DNA of 64,000 nt from Paramecium octaurelia (taxonomy: Eukaryota; Ciliophora; Oligohymenophorea; Peniculida; Parameciidae). Each line of letters opens with the position of its first letter. Within the stretch, counting starts at the first letter, position 1. The notes beneath the pieces were generated by a model, which did not search any database, had not been told where the DNA came from, and was given only the letters and a program-made list of their open reading frames with translations. Both the position numbers and the translations under genes were made by a program. Shown here piece after piece: positions 24,223-36,275 of this stretch. The stretch is from positions 11,947 through 75,946 of the forward strand of contig CAJJDP010000154.1 in NCBI GenBank assembly GCA_905182995.1, read 5' to 3'.

Positions 24223-25331
24223 ATGAACGAGTCTTAAAGTAAAATATCTCGAAATACTTCATCTTCACATTTTAGTCTTCCTAAAATATAGAAAGTAACA
24301 AACACTCCAAAATATCTTGAAGTTAAAGGCTACAAAAATTATAAGTACAAGAGTTATATGATGGATTTGATGAAATCAGATAAGAAGTTATAAAAATTGT
24401 TGCCTTTTCATCTTCAGAATTTGACAAAAACACCGAGGAAGAGGTATGAACTAAATGATTCCACGAAATAAGAATTGCTTCATTTTAGCAAATTGGATAA
24501 TATATTTACAGAGGGAGATTTGGAAATAATTAAATAAGCTACAGTTACTTAAGGAGCAATGAATATTCAAGCCATGTACAGGAAAACTTTAAAGTCTTAC
24601 GAGTAGGATTCGTAAAACACCAGGAGAGCTGACGAAAGTCAATTATGCGACGAAATAACCATGAATAATAGCATAATCAGCAATATTATTGAGCATCAAA
24701 AATAATTGACTATTAATCCGAGAGTGATCAGATAATCAAAGAAAGAAATATACAAAGAGATGAATACCATCCAAGAATTCAAGGTTCTAGTTAAAAATAC
24801 ATAGCAATACAAGGATATTTATGATATAAAAGAATCGGGAAAAAGTATAATCAAATATTAATATCATAGATCCTTTCATATACCAATTTATCTTAAGGGA
24901 GTCTTATTTGAGTTTCACTGAGTTGTCAAGAATAATTTAGGATAGAATTCTATTGGCTTTCGACATAAATCCTCACAATGAATAGGAGAAGGTGTATTAC
25001 AATTAATTTAGATTATTCAAATAGATCATTATTAGTCAGCATTTCAAAGAGCAAACCTTAATAAACTTTTTTATTAAAGTATGATATCACAACATATTAG
25101 TTCTTTAATCCTCACAATCTACCAGAAATTTCATTGTAAGATTTTAGATCAATACTAATTGTGATTCTGTAGAATTCTGAAAATATGGATTAATTGGTAA
25201 AATACCTATTAAAAAATATAAAATTATCATAATATGTTGAAGATAATCAGATTAAAGACTTACTTGGTATATTTAAGTCTAAAATACTGGATCCAATTAA
25301 TTTGATCTATTTATTATTAAACAATAATTGA
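24223..25331 (+). CDS. Uncharacterised 353-aa protein with an EF-hand-like segment
   Basis: Three exons (introns 24845-24869 and 25079-25100) give 353 codons ending in TGA, with the exon sum a multiple of three. The first ~200 residues are basic and Ser/Thr/Gln-rich (MNESQSKISRNTSSSHFSLP at the start). The segment FTELSRIIQDRILLAFDINP then YYNQFRLFKQIII has the helix-loop-helix spacing of a degenerate EF-hand. The C terminus is Leu/Ile-rich and helical, ending ILDPINLIYLLLNNN. No enzyme motif is visible. Its stop lies 13 bp from the stop of the convergent gene, so the two transcripts probably overlap at their 3' ends. The start is the first ATG after an AT-rich gap. Confidence 0.8.
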
Positions 25332-25344
25332 TAATAGAATTAAT

Positions 25345-26588
25345 TCATAAATCAAATATTTCTGCGCCATTCCACAATGGAAGTAAGTTAGAATTTAATA
25401 ATATTCTTAAATTGTCTTAGTAAATGATTCCTAAATTAAAGTTTTCTTAGCAAGTAATCAATTACAACAATTGACCTTAGCTCCTTTTGCATTTAATCCT
25501 TGGATAGTAAGCTGAGCAATCTCCTACAACTGTGACATAATAGCCAAAGCCATCCTGTTACAATAGCACTTCAAATCCCCTGGGTAGTGTCTGGTATTAG
25601 GATAATTTCAATGGAATTTCATTTGTATAGTAAATCACATCTTCGAATCCATTATTGATAGAGATCCATTTTGTATTAAAAGATTAAATAATTGGTTTAA
25701 TCTAAACTGTTTCATGTCCCAAAGGTTAAGGAGTGAAATGTGAATTATAAACGAGTTATTTCTGTTTATTATCATGTTAGTATGCTTTGACAACCAGTTG
25801 GAAATTCTTTGTCACTTGAATTACCATATTAGTTTGCAAGTAGATTCTTTATTCAAATATTGGTGGCTCATGTAGAGTTAATCTATATGATTTTTAAATT
25901 GTGATTACTTTGTTGTAATTTGATAACTGACTTAGTCATCTTAACTCCAAAGGGTAATTCTTTTGTTGTTGTAATCAAAGGTGAATTGCAATAGTTCAGA
26001 TTCTAGATTGCCATTATTGACGAATTCATCAAATTTTTTCACTTTATTTATGAATCCTTTTAATTTCATCACTACTTTATAGAGTCTTTAGTTCTAGACT
26101 TCTGGAGACACATATGTAATGCATCCAACGCAATCCTCCTTCTCAGAATTCTCTTTAAATTGTGATTCATCAAGTTGTAAATTAATTTAAAAAGTAATGA
26201 GTGAGTGAGCATACAATTCTGTAAACTCCTAACCTATCATTGAACTTATGGTCAAGCAATTCTGTTGTGTGTGTTATTGAATCATTTCTGGGATTTGTCT
26301 AATCAATGCCATGAATTGATCTTGTTATGAATATATTTTAAAGGATACCAATTTCCATACTTGCTTAAGATTTCCTGGAGTTTGAGCAAATTGCAGCAAT
26401 TTTTGGAGTTTCTGTAAAAATACTTCTTTAATTTAAATATCATCTTCTTCTTTATCTAATTCTATCAATTTGCTTTTAATTTAAGATTGAACCCCAGCCA
26501 AAGAAGTTATGATTCTTTCATTCTAACTTTTCTATATAAAATTGAAGATATTATCAACAACTTGAATTGCTAGCTATTGAAAACTCAT
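25345..26588 (-). CDS. Uncharacterised 405-aa protein
   Basis: Two exons with one 26-nt intron near 25890-25915 give 405 codons. The N-terminal ~150 residues (MSFQQLAIQVVDNIFNFIQK onward) are amphipathic and helical, probably coiled coil. A CVGC pair follows in EKEDCVGCITYVSPEV. The C-terminal half (LTLHEPPIFEQRIYLQTN, then LGHETVQIKPII, then GFEVLLQQDGFGYYVTVVGD) is beta-rich, with short strands like a sandwich or propeller domain. I recognise no family. Its start faces a 375-bp gap shared with the divergent PP4R3 gene. Frame continuity and intron fit make the gene itself secure; function is unknown. Confidence 0.78.
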
Positions 26589-26963
26589 GTATTACATATT
26601 TTAATTATAATAGAAATTGTATCCAGAATTATAGAGTCAGATTTCTAAGGAAAATGAATCAATTATAAAGACAATGATAATCTGAGAAAATGATGCGTCA
26701 CCAGGTTCCTTCCTAAGAATCCTAGTCTCATATTATTAATTTAGTTTAATAGTGATTAATATGGTATTGTTTAATTTGTAACATAAGATATATTATTGAA
26801 GCCATTCTATTACAACTCAAGTCTGATTGGCATAAGTAAGGGAAACACTACTGCTTAGAGAGCGAATAGCAGGACAGTGGATTATGCTTGGGTAATGTAT
26901 TTTTGTTAGTATTTAATTGTGAGTGTTAAGTGGGAATTTAATATTAAAATGTATTAATAATAA
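26589..26963. other. Divergent intergenic region upstream of PP4R3
   Basis: A 375-bp gap between two divergent start codons, long for this neighbourhood. Its right half (26800-26890) is less AT-rich than usual intergenic DNA and contains the hairpin listed separately. It may hold both promoters, a 5' leader, or an RNA gene. Confidence 0.45.
26829..26888 (+). ncRNA. Candidate structured RNA hairpin
   Basis: Three nested arms can pair by eye: GCATAA at 26830-26835 with TTATGC at 26882-26887, CACT near 26846 with AGTG near 26876, and CTGCT near 26851 with AGCAG near 26868, enclosing a 12-nt loop. A G-T wobble could extend the base. The segment is clearly less AT-rich than its surroundings. It could be a snoRNA-like or other small RNA, or a structured 5' leader of PP4R3. 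No box motif is certain and its strand is a guess. Confidence 0.25.
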
Positions 26964-29049
26964 ATGAATAACCAGCAGAGAGCTAAAATCTATGTGCTCC
27001 AAGGTTAATGGGAGGAGTTTTGTATAGGGTATGTGTACATTGTGCATACAGATGGTGTTAATCCCCCTTTCATCAGGAGTATTTTGGAAACATAGCAAAA
27101 GTAATGTTGCAATCTAGTGTAATTTGCTCACTTGAATACAAATAAGGAAGAATGGTGCCTCAATTTGAAGGTGAATCCCGATACTGTATATGAGTTCTGT
27201 GGGGACAACATTATTCAATGGTAGGAAAGTGAAATCAATTTAGATATAGCAATAAGCTTTATTGATTCAAGGTATGCATCTGAATTTTGGAATTAATTAT
27301 AAAACAGCAGAAGGCATTTTCGTTATGATGATGTTGAATCGACATATCCAATTTTGCCATCCCATTAAAATTTGGAAGCAATTTTATCATAGATAAGTGA
27401 CAGCCCAGAATTAATTATTTAGAAAATAACTAATGATCCTAAAAATTAATTTATGGAGGCCATCAAGAGGATTTTCGAGGATGCAGAAGCACAATCCAAC
27501 TTTCATGTTCTTGAGCAATTGCACTATGTGATTAGAAGTCTAAGTATTTTTTGATAGAGTAATGTAGTTTACATAAAAAACGAGAATGTAATGAAATGTT
27601 TACTGAGTGACAAGTATTACGTGACATTGTTTGGCATAATGGAATGTAATTTTTGTGCCTTATTTTTTGTAGATCATTCTGAAAACAAAGGACCGCAGCG
27701 AGTTTCATACAGAAAGTTCTTAAAGGATGAATTGAGATTCCATAGAATAACTGAGTTCGAAGATGCAACGATAGAGAAGATTCATTTTAATTATAGATTG
27801 TCATACTTGAAGGAGAGTGTTATGGCTTATTATCTTTACATAGAAGACCCCCTTTATAATGAGTTCAATTTTTACATCCATGAAAATAATCAAAGAATAT
27901 TGGAGAGTTTGTTGATTCATCACAAAGATCAATTCGAAAAATTTCTGGAGGGAATCATGGATGACTTTTTAGTAAAATGTAAATTTATAAATGAATTCTT
28001 TTTATAATTCAAGCCCTTTTTAGCAATCAAATAATTGAATGATGCTTTTGTGGATTGTATTACTGAAGCCAATCTACTCAAAATTTTGTATCAGCATTCC
28101 TTACTCAAAGTCTAACAATAATCAATGTCATAGATTTGTTTTACAACATTATAAATAACAATTATGATAGCAAACTAAAACCAATAATACTTGTAGGACT
28201 TCTTAAGAAATAATCATGACTTATTTTGGTAATGCATGTAAGGTCTATTATTCTGTCAGGTAAATAGTTTGAATAGCATAATAATTGATATCATTGAAAT
28301 TATTTGTTCAAATCCGACAGTTGAGAAATAATGCATTGAATGGTTAAAGAGATGCTTGCAACAACCTCTGAATTTCTCTGCTGCTCTTGTATTGTAAGAA
28401 TTAGTATAGTGGATCTGCTAACAATAAAAGTCGATATCATAGGATCTGGTTGTGCTTTCCAATTACATTCTGAATATTTTAAACCATTAATCGAAGCTGT
28501 AAATTAAAGACAAGTTTTTATTAATGTCAGGCTTAAAGCATTTCAAGTATATTTGCACCACACCCATATCTGAAATTTTGTAGCCTTTTTGCAATTCCTT
28601 AGTGCAATTGGCTGTGAGCAAACGAATGGATGGAATTATCGAAGGGTAGATAAGGGACATCCTGAAGTTCATTAAATTAAAGAACAGTCTTTGTTAACAT
28701 CTAGTAAGAAATCTCATTTATATCGTAGATCTTGATTGTGAAGACTTTGAATTATTCAAGTCATCATCTTTTCGTGCGTTTAGTGGACCAATTTCAAAAT
28801 GACTACATAGTGGATGGAAAGTTGGCTATAGATTACCAAAGAGATTACGAATAGGAGGATTCAGAGGAGCATCAGGAATAATAAGCAATTTTGGAGAAGG
28901 ATGACATCAAATTGGACTTCAGCAGGATAGTGAGGAGAAGGAATGACGATGAGGAGGAGGATGACGAGACACATGTGAGGGACTAGAAACCTAATGGGAT
29001 CATTTTTGGGGAGAACTGCTTTAAAAGAATAAAACCTGATGATGATTGA
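26964..29049 (+). CDS. PPP4R3: Protein phosphatase 4 regulatory subunit 3 (SMEK/falafel family)
   Basis: Four exons (introns 27544-27567, 27646-27672, 28704-28728) give 669 codons. The first ~110 residues are the EVH1 domain of PP4R3: RAKIYVLQGQWEEFCIGYVY, later EEWCLNLKVNPD and IIQWQESEINLDIAISF. From ~170 comes the SMEK armadillo-like domain, recognisable by VMKCLLSDKYYVTLFGIMEY and RVSYRKFLKDELRFH just after intron 2, then further helical repeats to about residue 580. The end is strongly acidic (NDDEEEDDETHV), as in other PP4R3 proteins. The subunit targets the PP4 catalytic subunit to substrates such as phospho-H2AX and FxxP-motif proteins in DNA repair and centromere function. It reads into the kinase gene 17 bp downstream on the same strand. 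Confidence 0.92.
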
Positions 29050-29066
29050 TTTTATTTATTTACTAA

Positions 29067-30671
29067 ATGTTACCCCAAACATAATCAAACCTTATTCCGA
29101 AAAAGAAGATCGAACATTACACTTATTTAATGCATGAGCAGATCGGGAGAGGATACAGTTCTAAGGTGTATAAGGGGAAGGACGAGAACACTGGAGAAGT
29201 AGTTGCAGTAAAAGTGATTGATGTGAAAGCAATCAGCAATGAGATAGAGAGATCCTTGATCAATTAGGAGATCAATGCACTCAAGTTAATACAGTCAGTC
29301 AACGTTATAAAATTGCACGATTATTATCACACCAACAACAATACTTACATAATCACTGAATATTGCAATTAGGGGGATTTGGGCAAGCTCATTCAACAGT
29401 AGGGGGTAATACCTGAAGTGGAGGCCTTTAAAATATTGAGACACATCATAAACGGATTCAAGGAGTAAATTAGGAAGGGAGTCATTCACAGAGACATAAA
29501 ACCAACCAATATCCTAATTAAGAATTCAGTTCCCAAGTTGGCTGATTATGGTTTCTCTAAAATGATTAAGGCTCCCAAAGAGAAGGTATTTTATAAGGTT
29601 GGTACTCCTATTTATATGAGTCCTGAAAGTTATTTGGAGAATAAATATTCAGAGAAGAGCGATATTTGGAGCATCGGAGTAGTCTATTATTAAATGTTAT
29701 ATGGTTAATGTCCATGGGTAATCAATTCAGAAAGTGAATTCCAAGAATCTGTATCGCAACTGCATTTTAATCGCAACGTTCCAATATCAGAAGAGTCAAA
29801 GGATTTCTTAAGGAGAGCCTTGCAAGTTGATGAAAATCAGAGGTTGTCTTTGGCTGAAATTGATCAGCATCCTCTCTTCTTACGTCGTAATACTACTGCT
29901 CTCAATAAGATGAGAGGTGCTTTAGTCAGCAATTCATTCAACAAATCAATCACAAATATGAATGTTGTCAGAGTTAATCAAACCCAACAGTGTACAAGGA
30001 GTGGCTCTACTTCGCATAAGCATTAAAAGTCCAATCAGATTAAGGAGAGGATTGGCACTGTAGTGTAACATACATACCAAAGCTTTCATTATGGTAGTTT
30101 TTTCATTTATTTTGAATCTAGAATCTCAAGCTGAAGAGGTTATTTGTAATTTCCTAAATCAATGCAAATTCATCTATCGGACTTGTCAATTGATTGATCA
30201 TATCAAGTATTTGCAATCACCGAGGTTGAGAGAGAAGATTATGGGATATTTTGGAAGGGAAGTGATGGACATCATGAATAAAGTATGTGTAATATTTATT
30301 ACAAGCTAAAAGAAGCATATGAGAAAGGAGTCAACAATATTAAAGTGAGCAGTTTCAACCATTAATTTGTGGTAGTCATACTAAATAAGCATTCATTCAG
30401 AGAAGTCTATTTGAAATATAAAGAATATTATGGCACGTCCTAGTTGGGGGATATATCTGCACTGAAGGATGTGATTAGGGAACTGAATCATTAACTCAGA
30501 ATTAATGAACAAAATGAAACTGGTATTTTATTGCTAGATTACCTAACCTATTATTACCAAGTGATTATAAGTAATAATCCTTAATAATTCTTGGATGGTA
30601 AACCCATGAATGAAATTACCCCTAGTCATTATCAAGAAATTAGAGTGAAAATATATAATTTAGAAATATGA
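29067..30671 (+). CDS. ULK-like serine/threonine protein kinase
   Basis: Three exons (introns 30094-30121 and 30283-30305) give 517 codons. The kinase domain fills residues ~15-275: IGRGYSSKVYKG, VAVKVIDVK, GVIHRDIKPTNILI, KLADYGFSK, VGTPIYMSPES, SDIWSIGVVYYQML. DYG replaces DFG, but the metal-binding Asp, the HRD Asp and the lysine are present, so activity is expected. The short alpha-C region and the VGTP-YMSPE activation segment resemble ULK/Atg1-type kinases, which are numerous in ciliates and act in autophagy or ciliary assembly. The C-terminal ~200 residues are helical (EEVICNFLNQCKFIYRTCQL) as in the regulatory region of such kinases. It begins 17 bp after the PP4R3 stop, so its promoter overlaps that gene. 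Confidence 0.9.
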
Positions 30672-30804
30672 TTAAATTGATTTGTATATCTAATGTAAAT
30701 TTCAATCATAAAATTGATCTCATTATTCTAAGCTTTCCTCCGTAAATGATTTAAATTAATGGATTTCGAATACCAATCGAAATGTTTAATTAATAAAATA
30801 ACGA

Positions 30805-33804
30805 ATGAAATTAGACAACGATTTTTTGAAAATCCAAACCTATGCTAGTCAGCTTTTTGAATCTCTCCCAGTTATCAAGGAGTATAAGAATGACAAAGAT
30901 CTTATCACCTAGCTACAATACTCTTGTGTATGTTATGGTAGAAAATTAGTTTCTCTATTTGATAAATACACAATACTCTAAAAGAAATAGCAAGAAGGCT
31001 CAAACCAATTGCTCATCAATTTGGCATCTCTATTGAATGTTACACCTAATGAGCAAACGATTATAGGCACAATTAAATAACAAATCAAAGCCAATGAGCA
31101 ATTGCAATCCAAAGTTGAGTACCTGAAACAATCCTAATAAGATGTTGTCTATTAAAAAATGTTGCAGCACGAATAGAAGTTAACTCAAGAACTATAAGAA
31201 GTAGCAGATCGTCTCATAAAAGAATTGAAGTAATCCAAAGATGACAAATAAATCTTGTTGGATGAGTTGCAAATCAAAGAGGATTAATTGAAGCAATATC
31301 AATAGCAGTTGCAATAACCATCCCTCTTAAGGTCTCCCACAAAATAATAATACAATAGTGCTCAAAAATATTCAAGTGCCACTAAGTATTCCAGTTCAAG
31401 CAAACAGCCTCGTTTTCAATAGCAACTGATCAATACACTCTAAGCATTGTCCCAGTAAACCAAAACCTTCCTCTCACAATATGTAAGTTAATAGGAATCA
31501 GCATATGATTATGAGCAATTGGTGACTGACGATGTCTAAATGTTATCGATGAATGTCTCAAACATAGTCCGTGACTTGACTCAGATCATTTAACACAAAG
31601 AAGAGATCGTTGAAAACTTAATCAAGGGACTTGAAATACAGCTTGAGTAAGTGAGATTGGGATAGCAATAGAATGAGTCTCGATAAACTGACAATAAACA
31701 ATTGCAATACCAATTACAATAGTTATAGGCTATTGTGAAAAAGGTGAAGGACACTCGAACCAAGGAATTGGACAGAGCATTCAATTCTGAAATACCTGTA
31801 TTTATAGTTCCTGATGATTTGATGGATTCTGAGTTACAATTGACAATTGAGAGACACAATTCAAAAGTGTAGCAAAGATTGAACGATTTGGCAGTCTAAT
31901 TGAAAAAGAAATCAACGCAATTTGAATAAATATCATCATAGAGTACTAAGATTAAAATTATTCTTGAAGAGGGTTTAAATAGATTGGCCATCATATTAAA
32001 TGAGCTTTAGAATATGGCTGATTCCAATGAGGCCTTAAAATTGCTTAAATTCTGCAAAAATGAGATCGATTCAATTCATGTAAATTTGAATGGGATTGAT
32101 ATTGAGCAATAAATATCCATTGAGATAAAGCAATAAAGACAAAATTGGTTGTAATAGCTGGATTAGTTGAAAAAGTTTTATTCAGACCAAACTGAGAAGT
32201 TAATCTAAGAGAATGAACAACTCAACGAGTAATTGGCAAAGCTATAGCAATTAACGCAAGGATTGCATAATGACAATGAGTAATTGATGCGTAAATTAAA
32301 ATTAGCCTAATAAGAATAAATGCAATCGAAGGAGGACAAAGATAATTTAATTTAGGAGTTGGAATTGACGATTTCCCAATAAGAATAGAATATCAAATTG
32401 TATGAATAATAAGAGAAAAAACAAAGACAAACCATGGAATAGATTGAAAAAGAATTGGAGAACAAGAAAAGAGAATATTTGAATCTATAGTAATCTAAGT
32501 AATTGGAACAATAGGACACAATAGAGAAATTAACCGATAAGAATTCGGTCTTGGAATTCGAGAACAAAACTTATAAATAATAATTGGATGTAATTGAGAA
32601 GGATTTCTAGAAACTCAAGTCCCAACGTCAGACTTAGGATTAATTGGCTGAATAGGATAAGTAGACATTGAAAAAGTAATTGGATGAAAAGAAAAAGCAA
32701 TTGCTGCAATTGTAAACAGAGAACAAGTAGCAACACGAGGAGGCTGTTGCTTAAATTGAGGAGTTATAAGACGAATTGGCACACATATCAAGTTAACTAC
32801 AGTTAAGAGAGACCGAGATTAAGTAATTGCATAAGACGTTGAGTGAATTGGAGGATTTTTCGAGAAAATAGATTGATGTAATCAGAAGCTATGAGGACAA
32901 GTTAACTGAGGCTCATTAGATGAAAAAGCAATTGGAGAACAACAATGAGGGAAGCGATCAAATGTTGTCTCAGTTATAGCATAAATATCAATAATTATAA
33001 CAACAATCGAATTAGTTGAAGCATGAAAACGATAAGTAAGTTATTGTTTTGAGATTTTAAGGTTGTTGAATGATTTGAGTTTACTGTAAAAGCAATACAC
33101 GAAGCAAACAGAAACTATGGAGCAGGACTTCAAGGACAAAATGAATAAATAATCAGAGATTAACAAAATTTTAAAAGAGGAAGCTAGAAATTTGAAAGCT
33201 TAGTTGGAATTAAAAATTAATTAACTAAGACAAGTAGAACAAGATTTGCAGGATAAAAATAATGATTTGGAGTATTTTATTATAATAAGATTAGTAAGGC
33301 ATAGAAGATATGTAAGCAATTGAATCTGCAAGTAAGTGAATTCAGATAGAAAATCGAATATTTTGAAGAGTTCAAATAAGAAGTACATGTATTTTACAAT
33401 ACTAGAACTTAGAGACTTCAGAATAATATGCAAAGTAAATTCAATTGTTGTAGAATGAAAACTTCTAGTATAGGAAGGAGTTGGACAAATAATAGCAGCA
33501 GAATTCGTAGCGTTAGAAGACGAATAATATATAGGATCAATATATGAAGGAGGAGATCAATAATCTGAAATAGGAAGTGAGGAAGATGGAACAATTGTTA
33601 AATCAGGAAAGAGTGAATTACGAACAGGAAATTAGAAATTACTAGAATTAGATAGGTGAATACACAAAATTGGATTTATCGATGAGACAAAAGTCTGGAC
33701 AATCTGGGGGAAGTGCTTTTTATGAGAACTTGATAGAGGCAAAAGATTTGGAGATCGCCAGACTGACAAACATTGTAAAATCTTTGACAGACTTAAGAAA
33801 ATGA
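30805..33804 (+). CDS. Long coiled-coil protein (975 aa)
   Basis: Four exons (introns 33036-33061, 33272-33294, 33383-33405) give 975 codons, with frame kept throughout. The first ~100 residues form a mixed helical region starting MKLDNDFLKIQTYASQLFES. A Ser/Gln-rich spacer (about 170-230, SPTKQQYNSAQKYSSATK) separates it from a rod of more than 650 residues made of Glu/Lys/Gln/Leu heptads with leucine at regular spacing. The rod ends SLTDLRK. Glutamine is extremely frequent and mostly TAA/TAG. No motor, PH or kinase domain is present. Ciliate proteins of this shape are usually basal-body, ciliary-rootlet or cortical scaffold components; that role is inferred only. It is transcribed in the same direction as its kinase and apyrase neighbours. 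Confidence 0.85.
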
Positions 33805-33863
33805 TTATAATTTGAATAGTTTGAAAATGATAAGCAATAATTCTATTTTCATTTAAATATCAA

Positions 33864-35194
33864 ATGATAATATTTTTAGTTATTGCGCCTGCACTCTCAT
33901 ACCTTATTGATCAACATTACTAACCATTTAATTGGTTCCAATATGGAGATACTGTATGTTATGGCGTAATGTTCGATGCTGGAAGTTCAGGTACAAGAGT
34001 TTATGTATATTCTTGGAGTTGCCGAGAAAACAAAACAATGGCCTACATTAACATAACGGAGAAGACTCTGGAATATAAGGTTGAGCCAGGAATTGATTCT
34101 TTTGGGAAAGATCTGGACTCTTTGAAATCGTACATCAATGACCTTATTTAATTCGCTTACGAGAATGTGCCATACACTATGCACAAGTACACTCCCATTA
34201 TGTTGGCGGCGACGGCTGGAATGAGAATGATCCCCACTTATTACTAGATTTAGATAATATCTACGATTCGAGATATATTTAGATAAAGCAAATTCCTATT
34301 TCATAGAGATGATTGGTGCAGAATAATTACAGGTTAAGAAGAAGTAATTACATATCATTATAAGATCAAAAGGGAGCCTATATGTGGCTATCCATTAACT
34401 ATATGATAGGTAAATTGGGAATAACGGATAATGAACATGCATTAACTGTTGATTTGGGAGGAGGATCCACTCAATTGGCTTTTAAGCCTCAATCCACCAT
34501 AGATAAGAGCGAAGTAAATTTGAGGATTCCAAATCACAATCAATATAACATCTATTCCCAATCCTATTTGTACTATGGGATTGATTAAGCCAAAAAAGCC
34601 ATTTTTGAGAGGCAAATAAATAAACTGGATAAAAATAACCTCGTTTATCAATCTCCCTGCTTTCCCAACGGCTATCGAAACAATTACAAATATAACACAT
34701 CTTATATAATTATAGGAACAGGCAATATTAATAATTGTTTAGAATTAATTAATCAATATCTCAATAATGACAAGTCAAAATGTATTTACGAGAATTGTGG
34801 TATCAACGGAGTCTATCAACCGGAAATTGATTCAGAATTAATCTATGGTTTGGGAGGAGTTTAATTTATGGCTGAATTCTTGAATTTGGAGCAGTACACT
34901 TTGGAGTAATACTTCATCAATGCAGTGAAATTCTGCTCATTGAGTTATGAAGAAATCCAAAAACACGAGGTTTATGGTAAGAATAAGTACTCGAATGGGA
35001 ATTATTTCGCTGTTTTGTACGTGTATTCCTTGTTGAGTCATGGGTATGGGATTAAGGAGAATCAATTAATCCGATCTCCCAAGTTGATTGGCAGCATCAC
35101 TCCCACTTGGACTTTGGCTGCCATGTTTTATCAGATTGCCCAGATTGATTGTGAATAAGACAGTCCCATCTGTTCGACTATTATGAATAATTGA
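33864..35194 (+). CDS. Secreted apyrase (GDA1/CD39 nucleoside phosphatase)
   Basis: Two exons (29-nt intron 34344-34372) give 433 codons. The apyrase-conserved regions are all visible: VMFDAGSSGTRVYVYSW (ACR1, ~37), LAATAGMRMIP (ACR2, ~115), TGQEEGAYMWLSINYMIG across the intron (ACR3), LTVDLGGGSTQLAF (ACR4, ~183), and a C-terminal GSITPTWTLAAM. The start MIIFLVIAPALSYLI is a short hydrophobic signal peptide. There is no C-terminal membrane segment, so the enzyme should be soluble in the ER/Golgi lumen, in vacuoles or outside the cell. It hydrolyses nucleoside tri- and diphosphates using calcium or magnesium, serving purinergic control or recycling of UDP from glycosylation. Several cysteines in the C-terminal half fit disulfides of a secreted protein. 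Confidence 0.94.
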
Positions 35195-35458
35195 TGAATT
35201 TAATATTAATAGCTAATACAAACTATTTGTTTTTCTTCAGAAATTATATCCAATTAAGTGCTTAATCAGAATTTTCTTTTTTTCTTGTTTTCCAAACTTT
35301 GGGTTTTGCTACTAAACTATAGATCTTTAGCAATCTAAACGGATTGTTGTATCCACTCATTCAACCATGGAAATCTTTTATAGTTTAGGACATCCTGAGG
35401 AAAATAAATACACATTTTACTTCGATTTAGTTATTTTATATTGATTCCACTATGAAAT

Positions 35459-36134
35459 TCACATATTTTTGAATTTTGTGTTTATTTTCATCAAGTGCTA
35501 ATTGTAGGTATGAACCTAGATTAGATGGAAAATGATATGATTACTTAGAAAAGTTGAGTAATGTTATTGATATTGGGCTGATAGAAATAATTGCTAAACG
35601 AACGCATTATTCATTTTCTTCATTTCGTGTTTCTATATGGCACTAGTGGGCTTCTAAAACTTCACACTTTTGCGAATAATGAATTTAATCATTTCCTCTT
35701 TGGTTTTTTCAGCCTATCATGTTGGATATGCAATTTACTTATAAATATCTGGTAAAGATAAGAAAATAGATTCTTTTGAGTGCACTCCTCTGTGTGCACA
35801 ATCGAATTGTTTTTCGGTAGGCAAAGATTTATTCTTTTGGAAGGTAATTGAGATTTTTCATCAGATAGTCAATCATTTTGAACACTTCATCCTTTAGTTA
35901 CTCTGCATCCAAAGAGAGACCGCCTGAGACTTGATTGTGTTGGAGTTGTTTTCTCAAAAAGTGATTCTCTTCGGTTAAATGATGTATTGCCATCTTGTAA
36001 TTCTCTATTTCGCATGGGATAGGAGCGTAGTTTACGGGTATTAGATAATGTGGGATAAAAAATTGGTTTTCTTCCTAGGATTATATTGTTTTATAATTGG
36101 TTACTTATTTGATGTTGTTGTCTTCTTCCTTCAT
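35459..36134 (-). CDS. Small uncharacterised protein (216 aa)
   Basis: Two exons (25-nt intron at 35714-35738) give 216 codons in frame. It begins MKEEDNNIKQVTNYKTIQSQ and contains FFIPHYLIPVNYAPIPCEIE followed by a helical segment (YKMAIHHLTEENHFLRKQLQ) with leucines spaced like a short coiled coil. The C-terminal part is basic. A second frame is also open across 35760-35840 (DCAHRGVHSKESIF), so one further intron might be missed and the C-terminal half is less certain. No family is recognised. It is divergent from the first histidine kinase (142-bp gap). Confidence 0.6.
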
Positions 36135-36275
36135 TATTTATATAAAGTTTGAGTACTCTAAAAGCAAGTTAGAGATAAAATTAATTAAAGATATTATTGA
36201 TTAGCATTAATACTTATATGTTACAATCATATACAATACATTATCCTTTATGTATATTTATTTAATAAAATAATC

